A stretch of 64,000 nt of DNA, taken from Comamonas endophytica. GTDB lineage: Bacteria > Pseudomonadota > Gammaproteobacteria > Burkholderiales > Burkholderiaceae_C. Both the position numbers and the translations under genes were made by a program. The DNA is taken from NCBI RefSeq assembly GCF_023634805.2, contig NZ_CP106881.1:1581501-1645500 (forward strand), in the 5' to 3' direction. Below are positions 18,446 to 28,977 of this stretch, in pieces (the first letter of the stretch is position 1; every line of letters begins with the position of its first letter). The notes below the pieces were generated by a model that was not told where the DNA came from, ran no database searches, and saw only the letters and a list, made by a program, of their open reading frames with translations.

Positions 18446-21400
18446 ATGGCCAAGTTTTTCATTGAACGCCCCATTTTTGCGTGGGTGATCGCACTGTTCA
18501 TCATCGTGATGGGCGCGGTCTCGCTCACGCAGCTGCCGATCGCGCAGTATCCGCCCGTGGCCCCGCCGGCCATCGTGATCAGCACCGCCTATCCCGGTGC
18601 TTCCGCCCAGGTGCTCGAGGACAGCGTGCTGTCCGTGATCGAGCGCGAGATGAACGGCTCGCCGGGCCTGCTCTACATGGAGTCGACCGCCCAGGCCAAC
18701 GGCACGGGTTCCATCACCGTGAGCTTCGCGCAGGGAACCAACCCCGAGCTGGCCCAGGTCGACGTGCAGAACCGTCTGTCGCGCGCCACGCCGCGCCTGC
18801 CGCCCGCGGTGACCCAGCAGGGCGTGCGCGTGGACAAGTCCGCCGCCAACTTCCTGCTGTTCGCGATGCTGTCGTCCAAGAACCCCGACTGGGATCCGAC
18901 GGCGCTGGGTGATTACGCGACACGCAACGTCGTGCCCGAGCTGCAGCGCGTTCCCGGCATCGGCCAGGTGCAGGTGTTCGGCTCCGAGCAGGCGATGCGC
19001 ATCTGGATCGATCCGGCCAAGCTGCAGGGCTTCAACCTGTCCTCGGCCGACGTGACCGCCGCCATCCAGGCACAGAACGCGCAGGTCGCCAGCGGCGCGA
19101 TCGGCGAGCTGCCCAACATCACCGGCCAGAGCATCTCCGCCACCGTCACGGTGCGCGGCCAGCTGTCCACGCCCGAACAGTTCGGCAACATCGTGCTGCG
19201 TGCGCAGACCGACGGTTCGACCGTGCGCCTCAAGGACGTGGCGCGCATCGAGATCGGCGCGCAGAGCCTGTCGACCTCGGCGCGCCTGAATGGCCAGCCG
19301 GCCGCGGGCATCGGTGTCCAGCTCGCGCCCTCGGGCAATGCGCTGGCGGCCGCCGAGGACGTGCGCGCCAAGCTCGAGGAGCTGGCCAAGTACTTCCCCG
19401 AAGGCGTCGAGTGGTCGATTCCCTACGACAGCTCGAAGTTCGTGAGCATCTCCATCCAGCAGGTCGCCCACACGCTGATCGAAGCCGTGGCGCTGGTGTT
19501 CCTGGTGATGTTCCTGTTCCTGCAGAACTGGCGCTACACCATCATCCCGACCATCGTCGTGCCGATCGCGCTGCTGGGCACCTTCGGCACGCTGCTGGCG
19601 CTGGGCTTCTCGATCAACGTGCTGACCATGTTCGGCATGGTGCTGGTGATCGGTATCGTCGTGGACGATGCCATCGTGGTGGTCGAGAACGTCGAGCGCA
19701 TCATGGAGGAGGAGAAGCTGCCGCCGCGCGCCGCGACGCGCAAGGCCATGGGCCAGATCTCGGGCGCCATCATCGGCGTGACCGTGGTGCTGATCTCGGT
19801 TTTCGTGCCGCTGGCCTTCTTTGCCGGCTCCACGGGCAACATCTACCGCCAGTTCGCCACCGTGATGGTGGCCTCGATCGGGTTCTCGGCCTTCATGGCG
19901 CTGTCGCTCACGCCGGCGCTGTGCGCCACGCTGCTCAAGCCCATCGATCACGACGCGGAAAAGAACAAGTTCTTCCGCTGGTTCAACCGCAGCTTCAGCC
20001 GGACCGCCAAGGGCTACGAGAGCGTGGTCGCGCGCATGCTCAAGAAGGCGGCGCGCTACCTGATCATCTACGCCGCCATCCTGGGCGCCGTGGCGCTGAT
20101 CTTCAAGAACCTGCCGACCTCCTTCCTCCCCGGCGAAGACCAGGGCACGGTCATCGCCAACGTGCAACTGCCCCCTGGCGCGACGCTGCAGCGCACGCAG
20201 GCGGTGATGGAAGAAGTCGAGAAGTTCGCGCTGCAGCAGCCCGAAGTCTCGAGCATGGTCAGCGTGCTGGGCTTCAGCTTCTCGGGCCAGGGACAGAATG
20301 CCGGCCTGGCATTCATCTCGCTCAAGGACTGGAGCGAACGCGACGGCGCCGCGCATTCCGCAGACGCGCTGGCGGGGCGCATCATGGGCGCGATGTCCGG
20401 CGTGCGCGATGCCTTCATCTTTGCGCTGAGCCCGCCACCCATTCCCGAGCTCGGCAACTCGACCGGCTTCACGCTGCGTCTGCAGGACCGCGGAGGCAAC
20501 GGCCATGCGGCACTGGTGAACGCCCGCAACCAGCTGCTGGGCATGGCCTCGCAAAGCAAGGTGCTGACCCAGGTACGCCCTGAAGGCCTGGAAGATGCGC
20601 CCCAGCTGCAGATCGACATCGACCGCGACAAGGCCAGCGCGCTGGGCGTGGCGTTCAACGCCATCAACTCGACGCTGTCCACCGCGCTGGGTTCGAGCTA
20701 TGTCAACGACTTCCCGAACCGCGGCCGGCTGCAGCGCGTGATCGTGCAGGCGGATGCGCCGGCGCGCATGCAGGCCGAAGACCTGATGCAGCTCACGGCG
20801 CCCAACGCCCAGGGCCAGCCCGTGCCCTTCTCGGCCTTTGCCACGACGCGCTGGGTCAATGGCGCGCAGCAGACCGTGCGCTACAACGGCTATCCCGCGA
20901 TGAAGATCACGGGCGTGCCGGCACCGGGCTACAGTACCGGCGACGCCATGGCCGAGGTGGAGCGCATGGTGTCCCAGCTGCCTGAAGGTTTCGGCTATGA
21001 ATGGACCGGCCAGTCGTTCGAAGAAAAGCTCGCAGGCTCGCAATCGCTGATTCTCTACAGCTTCGCCATCCTGGCCGTGTTCCTGTGCCTGGCCGCGCTG
21101 TATGAGAGCTGGACGATTCCGCTGGCGGTGATCCTGGTCGTGCCGCTGGGCGTGCTCGGCGTGGTGCTGGGCACGCTCCTGCGCGGTTACTCCAACGACG
21201 TGTACTTCCAGGTCGGGCTGATCACCATCATCGGCTTGACGGCCAAGAACGCGATTCTGATCATCGAGTTTGCCAAGGACCTGCAGGCCCAGGGCAAGAG
21301 CGTGATACAGGCCGCGATCGAGGCCGCCCACCTGCGCTTCCGCCCGATCATCATGACCTCGCTGGCCTTTGGCCTGGGCGTGGTGCCGCTGGTGCTGGCC

Positions 21401-21610
21401 TCGGGCGCAAGCTCGGCCAGCCAGCGCGCGATCGGCACCGGCGTGCTCGGCGGCATCGTCACCGGCACGGTGCTGGCGGTGTTCTTCGTGCCCGTGTTCT
21501 TCGTGATCGTGCGCACGCTGTTCAAGGGCAAGAAGCATGCGGAGGATGCCGACAACGCCGACACCCCCCACGCTCCCGCCCACAACCCGGAGGCCCTGCG
21601 CCATGATTAA
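18446..21610 (+). CDS. RND multidrug efflux permease (AcrB/MexB, HAE-1 family)
   Basis: 1054 residues, the normal size for the HAE-1 family. It pumps hydrophobic drugs from the periplasm and outer membrane leaflet using proton flow. The proton-relay pair Asp407-Asp408 is in GIVVDDAIVVVENVER, and a Lys sits in the expected late membrane helix (GLTAKNAILIIEFAKDLQ). N-terminus MAKFFIERPIFAWVIAL is typical. It starts 11 bases after the adaptor and overlaps the channel gene by 8 bases. Substrates cannot be told from sequence. Confidence 0.97.
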   Translation: MAKFFIERPIFAWVIALFIIVMGAVSLTQLPIAQYPPVAPPAIVISTAYPGASAQVLEDSVLSVIEREMNGSPGLLYMESTAQANGTGSITVSFAQGTNPELAQVDVQNRLSRATPRLPPAVTQQGVRVDKSAANFLLFAMLSSKNPDWDPTALGDYATRNVVPELQRVPGIGQVQVFGSEQAMRIWIDPAKLQGFNLSSADVTAAIQAQNAQVASGAIGELPNITGQSISATVTVRGQLSTPEQFGNIVLRAQTDGSTVRLKDVARIEIGAQSLSTSARLNGQPAAGIGVQLAPSGNALAAAEDVRAKLEELAKYFPEGVEWSIPYDSSKFVSISIQQVAHTLIEAVALVFLVMFLFLQNWRYTIIPTIVVPIALLGTFGTLLALGFSINVLTMFGMVLVIGIVVDDAIVVVENVERIMEEEKLPPRAATRKAMGQISGAIIGVTVVLISVFVPLAFFAGSTGNIYRQFATVMVASIGFSAFMALSLTPALCATLLKPIDHDAEKNKFFRWFNRSFSRTAKGYESVVARMLKKAARYLIIYAAILGAVALIFKNLPTSFLPGEDQGTVIANVQLPPGATLQRTQAVMEEVEKFALQQPEVSSMVSVLGFSFSGQGQNAGLAFISLKDWSERDGAAHSADALAGRIMGAMSGVRDAFIFALSPPPIPELGNSTGFTLRLQDRGGNGHAALVNARNQLLGMASQSKVLTQVRPEGLEDAPQLQIDIDRDKASALGVAFNAINSTLSTALGSSYVNDFPNRGRLQRVIVQADAPARMQAEDLMQLTAPNAQGQPVPFSAFATTRWVNGAQQTVRYNGYPAMKITGVPAPGYSTGDAMAEVERMVSQLPEGFGYEWTGQSFEEKLAGSQSLILYSFAILAVFLCLAALYESWTIPLAVILVVPLGVLGVVLGTLLRGYSNDVYFQVGLITIIGLTAKNAILIIEFAKDLQAQGKSVIQAAIEAAHLRFRPIIMTSLAFGLGVVPLVLASGASSASQRAIGTGVLGGIVTGTVLAVFFVPVFFVIVRTLFKGKKHAEDADNADTPHAPAHNPEALRHD

Positions 21611-23030
21611 CCGCTGCACTCCCGTAGCGCTCGCAGCGGCCCTGCTGATGGCCGGCTGCTCGTTCATTCCCACCTACGAGCGCCCCGCGGCGCCCGTGCC
21701 CGAAGCCTACCGCTCCGCCCCGCAAGGGGCAGCGGGCACCCAGCCGGCGGCCGCCCTGCCCTGGCAGCAGTTCTTCACCGATGCGCGCCTGCAGCAGCTG
21801 ATCGGCCTGGCGCTGAACAACAACCGCGACCTGCAGGTGGCGGTGCTCAACATCGAGCAGGCCCGGTCGCAGTACCGGATCACGCGCGCCGACCAGTTCC
21901 CGACCATCGGCGGCGGCATCAATGCATCGCGCGCGCCGGACGTGGTCAACGGCGGCTATGCCAATTCCTTCCAGGTGGGCCTGCAGACCACGGCCTGGGA
22001 GATCGACTTCTTTGGCCGCATCGGCGCGCTCAAGGAACAGGCGCTGGCCCAGTACCTGGCCACCGAGGAAGGCATGCGCGCCACGCAGGTCAGCCTGGTG
22101 TCTTCGGTCGCCAGCACCTGGTACGCGCTGCTGGCCGACGAGGAGCTGCTGGCGATCTCGCGCCGCACGCTGGAGACGCGCGAGGCATCGGTCGAGCTGA
22201 CCCGCCTGCGCTTCGACGCCGGCGCCGCTTCGGAGCTCGACTACCGCCAGGCGGTCTCCCTGACCGAATCCGCGCGCGCCACGCTGGCGCAGCAGCAGCG
22301 CCAGCGCGCGCTGGATGCGAATGCGCTGGCCCTGCTGCTGGGCCAGCCGCTGCCGCCCGAGATCGACGCCAGCATCGCCGGCACGCGCCTGGACCAGGCC
22401 GCGGCATTGCCGGCGCTGCCGGCGGGCCTGCCCTCCGACCTGCTGATCCAGCGGCCCGACATTCGCCAGGCCGAGCAGGCGCTGATCGGCGCCAACGCCA
22501 ACATCGGCGCGGCGCGCGCGAACTTCTTCCCGCGCATCGCGCTCACGGCGCAGGTCGGCACCGCCAGCAGCGAACTCTCGGGGCTGTTCAACGGCGGCTC
22601 CTGGGGCTTCTCGCTGGCGCCTTCGGCACTGCTGCCGATCTTCGACGCGGGGCGCAACAATGCGACCCTCGATGCCGCCGTGGTGAACCGGCGCATTGCC
22701 GTCGCGCAGTACGAGAAAGCCATCCAGACGGCGTTCCGCGAAGTCTCGGATGCGCTCGACAGCCAGGCCGCGCTGGCCGAGCAGGACCGCGCGCAGCGCG
22801 CCCAGCTCGAAGCCGAGAGCGTGCGCCTGCGGCTGTCCGATCTGCGCTACCGCAACGGCGTGTCCAGCTACCTGGATCTGCTCGATGCCCAGCGCACGCT
22901 GTTCGCGCTCGAGCAATCGGTGGTGCAGGTACGCCTGGCCCAGCTGCAGAACCAGCTGCTGCTGTACCGGGCGCTGGGTGGCGGCGTGACTTCGCCCACG
23001 CCGCTGGCAAGCGCGGCCGTGGCACGCTGA
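21603..23030 (+). CDS. RND efflux outer-membrane channel lipoprotein (OprM/NodT family)
   Basis: 475 residues. Signal peptide with lipobox MAGC at Cys19, followed by SFIPTYERPAAPVP, typical of OprM-like lipoproteins. Two TolC-like repeats are seen (around NNRDLQVAVLNIEQARSQY and the NATLDAAVVNRRIAVAQYEK region). It forms the trimeric outer-membrane tunnel for the pump. The ATG lies within the last codons of the permease gene, giving translational coupling. A strong terminator follows. Confidence 0.95.
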   Translation: MINRCTPVALAAALLMAGCSFIPTYERPAAPVPEAYRSAPQGAAGTQPAAALPWQQFFTDARLQQLIGLALNNNRDLQVAVLNIEQARSQYRITRADQFPTIGGGINASRAPDVVNGGYANSFQVGLQTTAWEIDFFGRIGALKEQALAQYLATEEGMRATQVSLVSSVASTWYALLADEELLAISRRTLETREASVELTRLRFDAGAASELDYRQAVSLTESARATLAQQQRQRALDANALALLLGQPLPPEIDASIAGTRLDQAAALPALPAGLPSDLLIQRPDIRQAEQALIGANANIGAARANFFPRIALTAQVGTASSELSGLFNGGSWGFSLAPSALLPIFDAGRNNATLDAAVVNRRIAVAQYEKAIQTAFREVSDALDSQAALAEQDRAQRAQLEAESVRLRLSDLRYRNGVSSYLDLLDAQRTLFALEQSVVQVRLAQLQNQLLLYRALGGGVTSPTPLASAAVAR

Positions 23031-23065
23031 AGCAGCGCAGGCGCCACGCGGTGCCCTGCATACCA

Positions 23066-23097
23066 GGCCATGACCGGCGCGGTCATGGCCTTTTTTT
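23066..23097 (+). terminator. rho-independent terminator of the RND operon
   Basis: A long stem GGCCATGACC / GGTCATGGCC with a short GGCGC loop is followed by TTTTTTT. It lies 36 bases after the channel gene. Confidence 0.9.
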
Positions 23098-23213
23098 CTT
23101 CCAATCCGTGGGGAACTGGCGCCTGGATGGGCGGGGAAACGCGCAGCAGCCCGGCGCAGGGCGGCCCATATAATTTGTTGCTGGTCTATATCCCTAAAAA
23201 CATTGAGGACGAC

Positions 23214-23873
23214 ATGAGCGCCAATCTCCACGAAGAAGGACATTCAGGCCCGATCAAGAACCCCAAGCAGTTGCTGATCGCGGTGTTCCTGTCCTTTGTG
23301 ATTCCGGTACTGGTGATCATTGGGCTGGTCATGTTCGTCACTTCCCAGAACAAGCCCGGCCCGGGCGCGGCGGATCCGGAGATGGCCAAGGCCCAGCGCC
23401 TGCAGAAGGTGGGCCATGTCGAGATCCGCGACGCCAACCGTCCGCTGCGCGGCGGCGAAGAGGTCTACAAGACCCAGTGCGCAGCCTGCCATGCGGTGGG
23501 CGCGGCCGGTGCACCGAAGTTCCAGGACGCTGCTGCCTGGGGCCCGCGTCTGGCGCATGGCTTCGAGGCGATGGTCGAAGCCGCCATCAAGGGCAAGGGC
23601 GCCATGCCGCCCCAGGTCGGCGAGTTCAACGACACCGAAATCGCCCGTGGCGTGGTGTTCATGGCCAACGCCGCCGGCGCGAAGTTCGAGGAGCCCCAGG
23701 CAACGGCCGCCGCGGCACCGGCCGCCGCAGCCGAAGGTGGCGCTGCTGCACAGGCCGCCACAGCTGTACCGGCAGCCGCCGCACCAGGCGCCGCAGCTGC
23801 GCCGGACGCAGCCGCGCCAAAGGCCCCGGATTCCGGTGCCGAGGCCCCGGGCGCTGGCGAACCCAAGTCCTGA
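23214..23873 (+). CDS. membrane-anchored cytochrome c5-type protein
   Basis: 219 residues. One membrane helix (about 20-42) anchors it with the haem domain in the periplasm. The haem-binding motif CAACH is at 89-93; the sixth ligand is probably Met131 in GKGAMPP. The pattern of a single haem domain with WGPR and GAMPP matches the cytochrome c5/c555 class, small electron carriers to oxidases. After the domain, residues 163-219 are an Ala/Pro-rich low-complexity tail, unusual for the class. A TATAAT box lies about 40 bases upstream at 23169-23174. It stands alone between the efflux terminator and a convergent gene. Confidence 0.88.
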   Translation: MSANLHEEGHSGPIKNPKQLLIAVFLSFVIPVLVIIGLVMFVTSQNKPGPGAADPEMAKAQRLQKVGHVEIRDANRPLRGGEEVYKTQCAACHAVGAAGAPKFQDAAAWGPRLAHGFEAMVEAAIKGKGAMPPQVGEFNDTEIARGVVFMANAAGAKFEEPQATAAAAPAAAAEGGAAAQAATAVPAAAAPGAAAAPDAAAPKAPDSGAEAPGAGEPKS

Positions 23874-23913
23874 CCCAGCTTCATTCCCGAGGCCTTCGGC
23901 CTCTTTCGATGCG

Positions 23914-24441
23914 CTAGGCAAGCGCCTGCTGCGCGGGACTTGCCACGAAGCGAAAGCGCTGCGGCAGGCTGTCTGCCAGCACCTCCTCCTGCGGCCAGCG
24001 CTTTTGCTCCAGCCATTCGGCCAGCAAAAGCACATCCTGGCTGTGCACCAGCCCCAGGCCGGGCGCCGCCACCAGATACACCCGCCCCTGCTCATCGACC
24101 AGACAGGCCTCGGGCATGACCCGCACGCCGGTATGTGCCTGCACCTGTCCATCGGGTTGCAGGCGCCAGACGAAGGGCGCGGCCTCGAGCTCCACATACA
24201 CGCGCTGCGGGCCGTTCTGGAAGAACCAACGCCCCAGTTCGTCCCTGGCGTAATTGCGCGCGATGAAAGCCTGCAGCTTCTCATGCTCCACCAGCGAGCC
24301 CTTGCTCTGCGCGAAGGGCCCCCGCGATTGTGTCTCCTCGTCGCGCAGAAACCACTGGCCGCGCGCATCCAGGCCCAGCCAGCCGAAGCAGTCGGGCACA
24401 TTGGGCCAGCGGGCCATTGCCTGTTTCACGATATCGTCCAT
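23914..24441 (-). CDS. conserved protein of unknown function
   Basis: 175 residues, soluble, no signal peptide or membrane segment. It begins MDDIVKQAMARWPNVPDCFG and contains RWFFQNGPQRVYVELEAAP, conserved-looking blocks that I associate with a DUF2946-unrelated, DUF-type family common in Burkholderiales; I cannot name its function. It is convergent with the cytochrome gene and divergent from lemA, so it is probably a single-gene unit. A short GAGGC-CTTC-GGCCTC hairpin in the 40-base gap between the convergent stops may serve as terminator. Confidence 0.75.
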   Translation of the reverse strand: MDDIVKQAMARWPNVPDCFGWLGLDARGQWFLRDEETQSRGPFAQSKGSLVEHEKLQAFIARNYARDELGRWFFQNGPQRVYVELEAAPFVWRLQPDGQVQAHTGVRVMPEACLVDEQGRVYLVAAPGLGLVHSQDVLLLAEWLEQKRWPQEEVLADSLPQRFRFVASPAQQALA

Positions 24442-24560
24442 CCTTGCCTCCTCGTATGCGGCCGGCTCCTACCGCCGCCCCGATGGTACAGCGGCACAAT
24501 TCCCGGCATCGGCAACCATCCCAAGCAATCTCGCCCACCCGGGTGCCGCAAGAGCCCATC

Positions 24561-25166
24561 ATGAAACGATTTCTCGCGATTGTGTTCACAGCCCTGGCCC
24601 TGACGGGTTGCGGCTACAACGACTTCCAGCGCCTGGACGAGCAATCCAAGGCCGCGTGGAGCGAAGTCCTCAACCAGTACCAGCGCCGCGCCGACCTGGT
24701 GCCGAACATCGTGGCCACCGTCAAGGGCGAGGCCAACTTCGAGCAGGAAACCCTGACCCGGGTGGTGGAGGCCCGCGCCAAGGCCACTTCGATACAGGCC
24801 ACCCCCGAGCTGATCAACGACCCTGAAGCCTTCAACCGCTTCCAGCAGGCACAGGGCGAACTGTCCGGCGCACTGTCGCGCCTGATGGTGGTCTCCGAGC
24901 GCTATCCGCAACTGCAGGCCAACCAGGGCTTTCGCGACCTGCGCGTGACGCTGGAAGGCACGGAAAACCGCATTACCGTTGCGCGCAACCAGTACATCCA
25001 GACCGTGCAGGCCTACAACGTCCTTGCGCGTAGCTTCCCGAGCAATCTGACGGCCAAGGTCTTCAGCTACGAACCCAAGGCGAACTTCACGGTGCAGAAC
25101 GAGGCGCAGATCTCCACGCCGCCGAGCGTCGACTTCTCGGCCCCGGCCCCTGCGCCTGCACGCTGA
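24561..25166 (+). CDS. lemA: LemA family lipoprotein
   Basis: 201 residues. A short signal sequence ends in LTGC (Cys17), so a lipoprotein anchor is likely, unlike LemA proteins with a simple N-terminal helix. The LemA domain includes YQRRADLVPNIVATVKGEAN and ENRITVARNQYIQTVQAYNV. The role is not firmly established; LemA is often next to TPM-domain proteins, as it is here. It starts a three-gene plus-strand cluster with two TPM genes, 12 bases before the next gene. A weak GAGCC site precedes the ATG. Confidence 0.9.
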   Translation: MKRFLAIVFTALALTGCGYNDFQRLDEQSKAAWSEVLNQYQRRADLVPNIVATVKGEANFEQETLTRVVEARAKATSIQATPELINDPEAFNRFQQAQGELSGALSRLMVVSERYPQLQANQGFRDLRVTLEGTENRITVARNQYIQTVQAYNVLARSFPSNLTAKVFSYEPKANFTVQNEAQISTPPSVDFSAPAPAPAR

Positions 25167-25178
25167 CCGGAGCGCGAC

Positions 25179-26111
25179 ATGCCGTTTCCGCTGGCCTGGC
25201 GCTGGCTGTTCACCCTGCTGCTGGCCTGCGCACCGCTGCAAGTGCTGCAGGCGCAGGCGCTGCAACCGGTGCCTGCGCTCACTGCGCGTGTCATCGACCA
25301 GACCGGCACGCTCACTCCGGCCGAACGCAGCGCGCTGGAGGCGCAACTGGCATCCATCGAAAGCCGGCATGGCTCGCAGGTCGCAGTGCTGATGGTGGCC
25401 ACTACGGCACCCGAAGACATCGCCGCCTATGCCTATCGCGTCGCCAGCAGCTGGAAGATCGGCCGGCGCGACGTGGGCGACGGCCTGCTGCTGCTGGTGG
25501 CCAAGGACGACCGGCGCATGCGCTTCGAAGTCGCGCGCAGGCTCGAGGGTGCCATCCCCGACATCGCGGCCGCACGCATCCTGGATGAATACATCCAGCC
25601 GCGCTTTCGCGCCAACGATTACGCCGGCGGCCTGGGCGCGGCGATCACGCAGGTCGAAAGGCTGATTGCAGGCGAGCAGCTGCCCGCGCCGGCACGTGCG
25701 CAGAAGAGCAACAGTCTCGACCTGGAGTCGCTGGCCATCTTCCTCTTCATTGCCGTGTCCGTACTGCGCCCCCTGGCGCGCCGCATCTTCGGCAACCGCT
25801 TGGGCGCAATGCTGATGGGCGCGGGCACGGGCGCGGTGGCTTTCTGGCTGACCACCAGCATGCTGCTGGCGGGCGGCGCCGGCCTGGTAGCACTGCTGAT
25901 CACGCTGCTATCCAATGGCAAGGGCATGCATGTCGGTGGTGGTGGTGGTGGTTTTGGCGGCGGCTTTGGCGGCGGATTCGGCGGCGGCGGCGGGTTGGGC
26001 GGTGGCGGTTTCGGCGGCGGCGGGTTGGGCGGTGGCGGTTTCGGCGGCGGCGGCTTCAGCTCCGGCGGCGGTGGCAGTTTTGGCGGCGGCGGCGCCTCGG
26101 GGAGCTGGTGA
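25179..26111 (+). CDS. TPM-domain membrane protein with Gly-rich tail (YgcG family)
   Basis: 310 residues. Signal peptide (1-26), then a periplasmic TPM domain (about 32-160: VIDQTGTLTPAERSALEAQL, QVAVLMVATTAPEDI, GDGLLLLVAKDDRRMRFEVA), then two hydrophobic segments (about 185-200 and 211-247), then a tail of about 60 residues almost wholly Gly with Phe/Leu/Ser. This layout matches YgcG proteins of unknown function, sometimes called phosphatase-like. It is between lemA and a second TPM gene; the next start overlaps or follows its stop. The Gly tail is coded by near-perfect DNA repeats. Confidence 0.88.
   Translation: MPFPLAWRWLFTLLLACAPLQVLQAQALQPVPALTARVIDQTGTLTPAERSALEAQLASIESRHGSQVAVLMVATTAPEDIAAYAYRVASSWKIGRRDVGDGLLLLVAKDDRRMRFEVARRLEGAIPDIAAARILDEYIQPRFRANDYAGGLGAAITQVERLIAGEQLPAPARAQKSNSLDLESLAIFLFIAVSVLRPLARRIFGNRLGAMLMGAGTGAVAFWLTTSMLLAGGAGLVALLITLLSNGKGMHVGGGGGGFGGGFGGGFGGGGGLGGGGFGGGGLGGGGFGGGGFSSGGGGSFGGGGASGSW
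25983..26042 (+). repeat. 30-bp tandem repeat in the TPM gene
   Basis: Two identical head-to-tail 30-base units, each containing GGCGGCGGGTTGGGC then GGTGGCGGTTTC, lie inside a longer Gly-codon tract. The unit length is a multiple of three, so gain or loss keeps the frame. Confidence 0.8.
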
Positions 26112-26113
26112 AC

Positions 26114-26659
26114 ATGCGCAACTGGATGCAACGCTTCACGCGCCTGGTGCGCCATCGCTGGGCCGAGGGCCGGCTGCACTCCGCCGTGCCCGACAACCTG
26201 CTCGAGCGCCTGGCCCGGCGCGTGGCCGCCAGCGAACAGCGCCACTCGGGCGAGATCCGCATCTGCGTCGAAGCCGGGCTGCCGATATCCTATATCTGGC
26301 GCGATGCCTCGGCACGCGAACGCGCGGTCGCGCTGTTCGGCAAGCTGCGCGTCTGGGACACCGAGCACAACAATGGCGTGCTGATCTATCTGCTGCTGGC
26401 CGACCATGCCATCGAGATCATTGCCGACCGGGGCCTGACGCGTGCCATTGCCGCCGACACCTGGGAAAAGCTGGTGCAGGACATGGGCACCGCGTTTCAC
26501 GACGGCCATTACGAGGATGGCTTGACGCATGCCCTGTCGCACGTCACGGCGCTCCTGCATCAGCACTTCGCCACCGACGCAGGCGCACCCATCGATCCCA
26601 ACGGTTTGCCCGATGCGCCGGTGCGGCTGCGCTTCGGCCGCCGGGGCCGTGCGCAGTGA
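26114..26659 (+). CDS. second TPM-domain protein, cytosolic-looking
   Basis: 181 residues. It has a TPM fold segment (RVAASEQRHSGEIRICVEAG, KLRVWDTEHNNGVLIYLLLA, IEIIADRGLTRAI) but no signal peptide or membrane helix. I chose the ATG, with GGGGAG 9 bases upstream; a GTG two codons earlier overlaps the previous stop and is an alternative. It is the last gene of the lemA-TPM-TPM cluster. Function unknown; it probably acts with the other two, since this trio recurs in many proteobacteria. Confidence 0.85.
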   Translation: MRNWMQRFTRLVRHRWAEGRLHSAVPDNLLERLARRVAASEQRHSGEIRICVEAGLPISYIWRDASARERAVALFGKLRVWDTEHNNGVLIYLLLADHAIEIIADRGLTRAIAADTWEKLVQDMGTAFHDGHYEDGLTHALSHVTALLHQHFATDAGAPIDPNGLPDAPVRLRFGRRGRAQ

Positions 26660-26736
26660 GGCATGGCACCGTCACACCTGTCACACCTGTCACAAGCTGT
26701 GATAGCTTCGAAGCATTCCCATTACCGGAGTTTTGC

Positions 26737-26997
26737 ATGAAATCATTGGCAGTCCTTGCATTGGGCGCAACCCTTGGCCTGACCGGCTGTGCCAGCCTGG
26801 GCGTTGGCGGCGCCGAACCCGTGGTCTATGACTATGCGCTGAGCTGCAAGCTCAAGGAAGACGACCCCAGCAAGTGCGAGGCACAGGTCCGGGCCCTGTG
26901 CCCCGCACCGGAGAAGGCCAAGCTGGACAAGCGCCGCACGGTGGATCCCAAGGACAACGCCGTGATCTATGTCTATCAGGCCAAGTGCAATCCCTGA
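26737..26997 (+). CDS. small lipoprotein of unknown function
   Basis: 86 residues. MKSLAVLALGATLGLTGCAS has a typical signal peptide with lipobox LTGC at Cys18. The mature part has three further Cys residues (in SCKLK, KCEAQ and RALCPAP) plus one near the C-terminus, so disulphides in the periplasm are likely. A CCGGAG site precedes the ATG. Its 77-base upstream spacer contains two TCACACCTG direct repeats. A bidirectional terminator separates it from atpC. Confidence 0.8.
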   Translation: MKSLAVLALGATLGLTGCASLGVGGAEPVVYDYALSCKLKEDDPSKCEAQVRALCPAPEKAKLDKRRTVDPKDNAVIYVYQAKCNP

Positions 26998-27013
26998 CAG
27001 CTGTCCGGGCATG

Positions 27014-27041
27014 AAAAAACCGCTCCAAGGAGCGGTTTTTT
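27014..27041. terminator. bidirectional terminator between the lipoprotein gene and the atp operon
   Basis: Stem ACCGCTCC / GGAGCGGT flanked by A6 on one side and T6 on the other, so it can end transcripts from both converging genes. Confidence 0.9.
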
Positions 27042-27058
27042 CATGGGAAGCTTGAAGC

Positions 27059-27475
27059 TCAGCGCTTCTGGCGATATTTGCGCAGGGCAGCGATTTGCGC
27101 CGCCATGACGGCCAGTTCGGACTGGGCCTTGGCCAGGTCCAGCTCGCCCTTGGCGTTCTTCAGCGCTTCCTCGGCGGCGGCCTTGGCCTTGTTGGCCTTC
27201 TCGTCGTCGAGGTCCTTGCCACGGATGGCCGTGTCGGACAGCACGGTGACGCTGTTGGGCTGCACTTCGAGAATGCCGCCGGCCACGAAGACGAACTCTT
27301 CGCTGCCGTCCGCCATCTCGATGCGCACCGAGCCGGGCTTGATGCGCGTGATCAGCGGGGTGTGGCGCGGGTAGATGCCCAGTTCGCCGGCCTCGCCGGG
27401 CAGCGCGACGAAACGCGCTTCACCCGAGAAGATCGACTCTTCGGCACTGACCACATCGACGTGGATGGTGTTCAT
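27059..27475 (-). CDS. atpC: F1Fo ATP synthase epsilon subunit
   Basis: 138 residues. The N-terminal beta-sandwich includes [20 protein letters not shown] and [16 protein letters not shown]; the C-terminal helical hairpin can inhibit ATP hydrolysis. Part of the central rotor stalk with gamma. Last gene of the atp operon, 59 bases after atpD, followed by a terminator. Confidence 0.98.
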   Translation of the reverse strand: MNTIHVDVVSAEESIFSGEARFVALPGEAGELGIYPRHTPLITRIKPGSVRIEMADGSEEFVFVAGGILEVQPNSVTVLSDTAIRGKDLDDEKANKAKAAAEEALKNAKGELDLAKAQSELAVMAAQIAALRKYRQKR

Positions 27476-27534
27476 CTTTGCTCCTAAATGTCAAGAATGG
27501 GCTGGGAACAAGGGCCCTTGCGGGCCCCGGTGCC

Positions 27535-28977
<1,443 letters not shown>

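Noticed and set aside
25930..26100. CRISPR-like array in the Gly-rich repeats
   Set aside because: Units are coding, of varied length, have no spacers and no cas genes are present.
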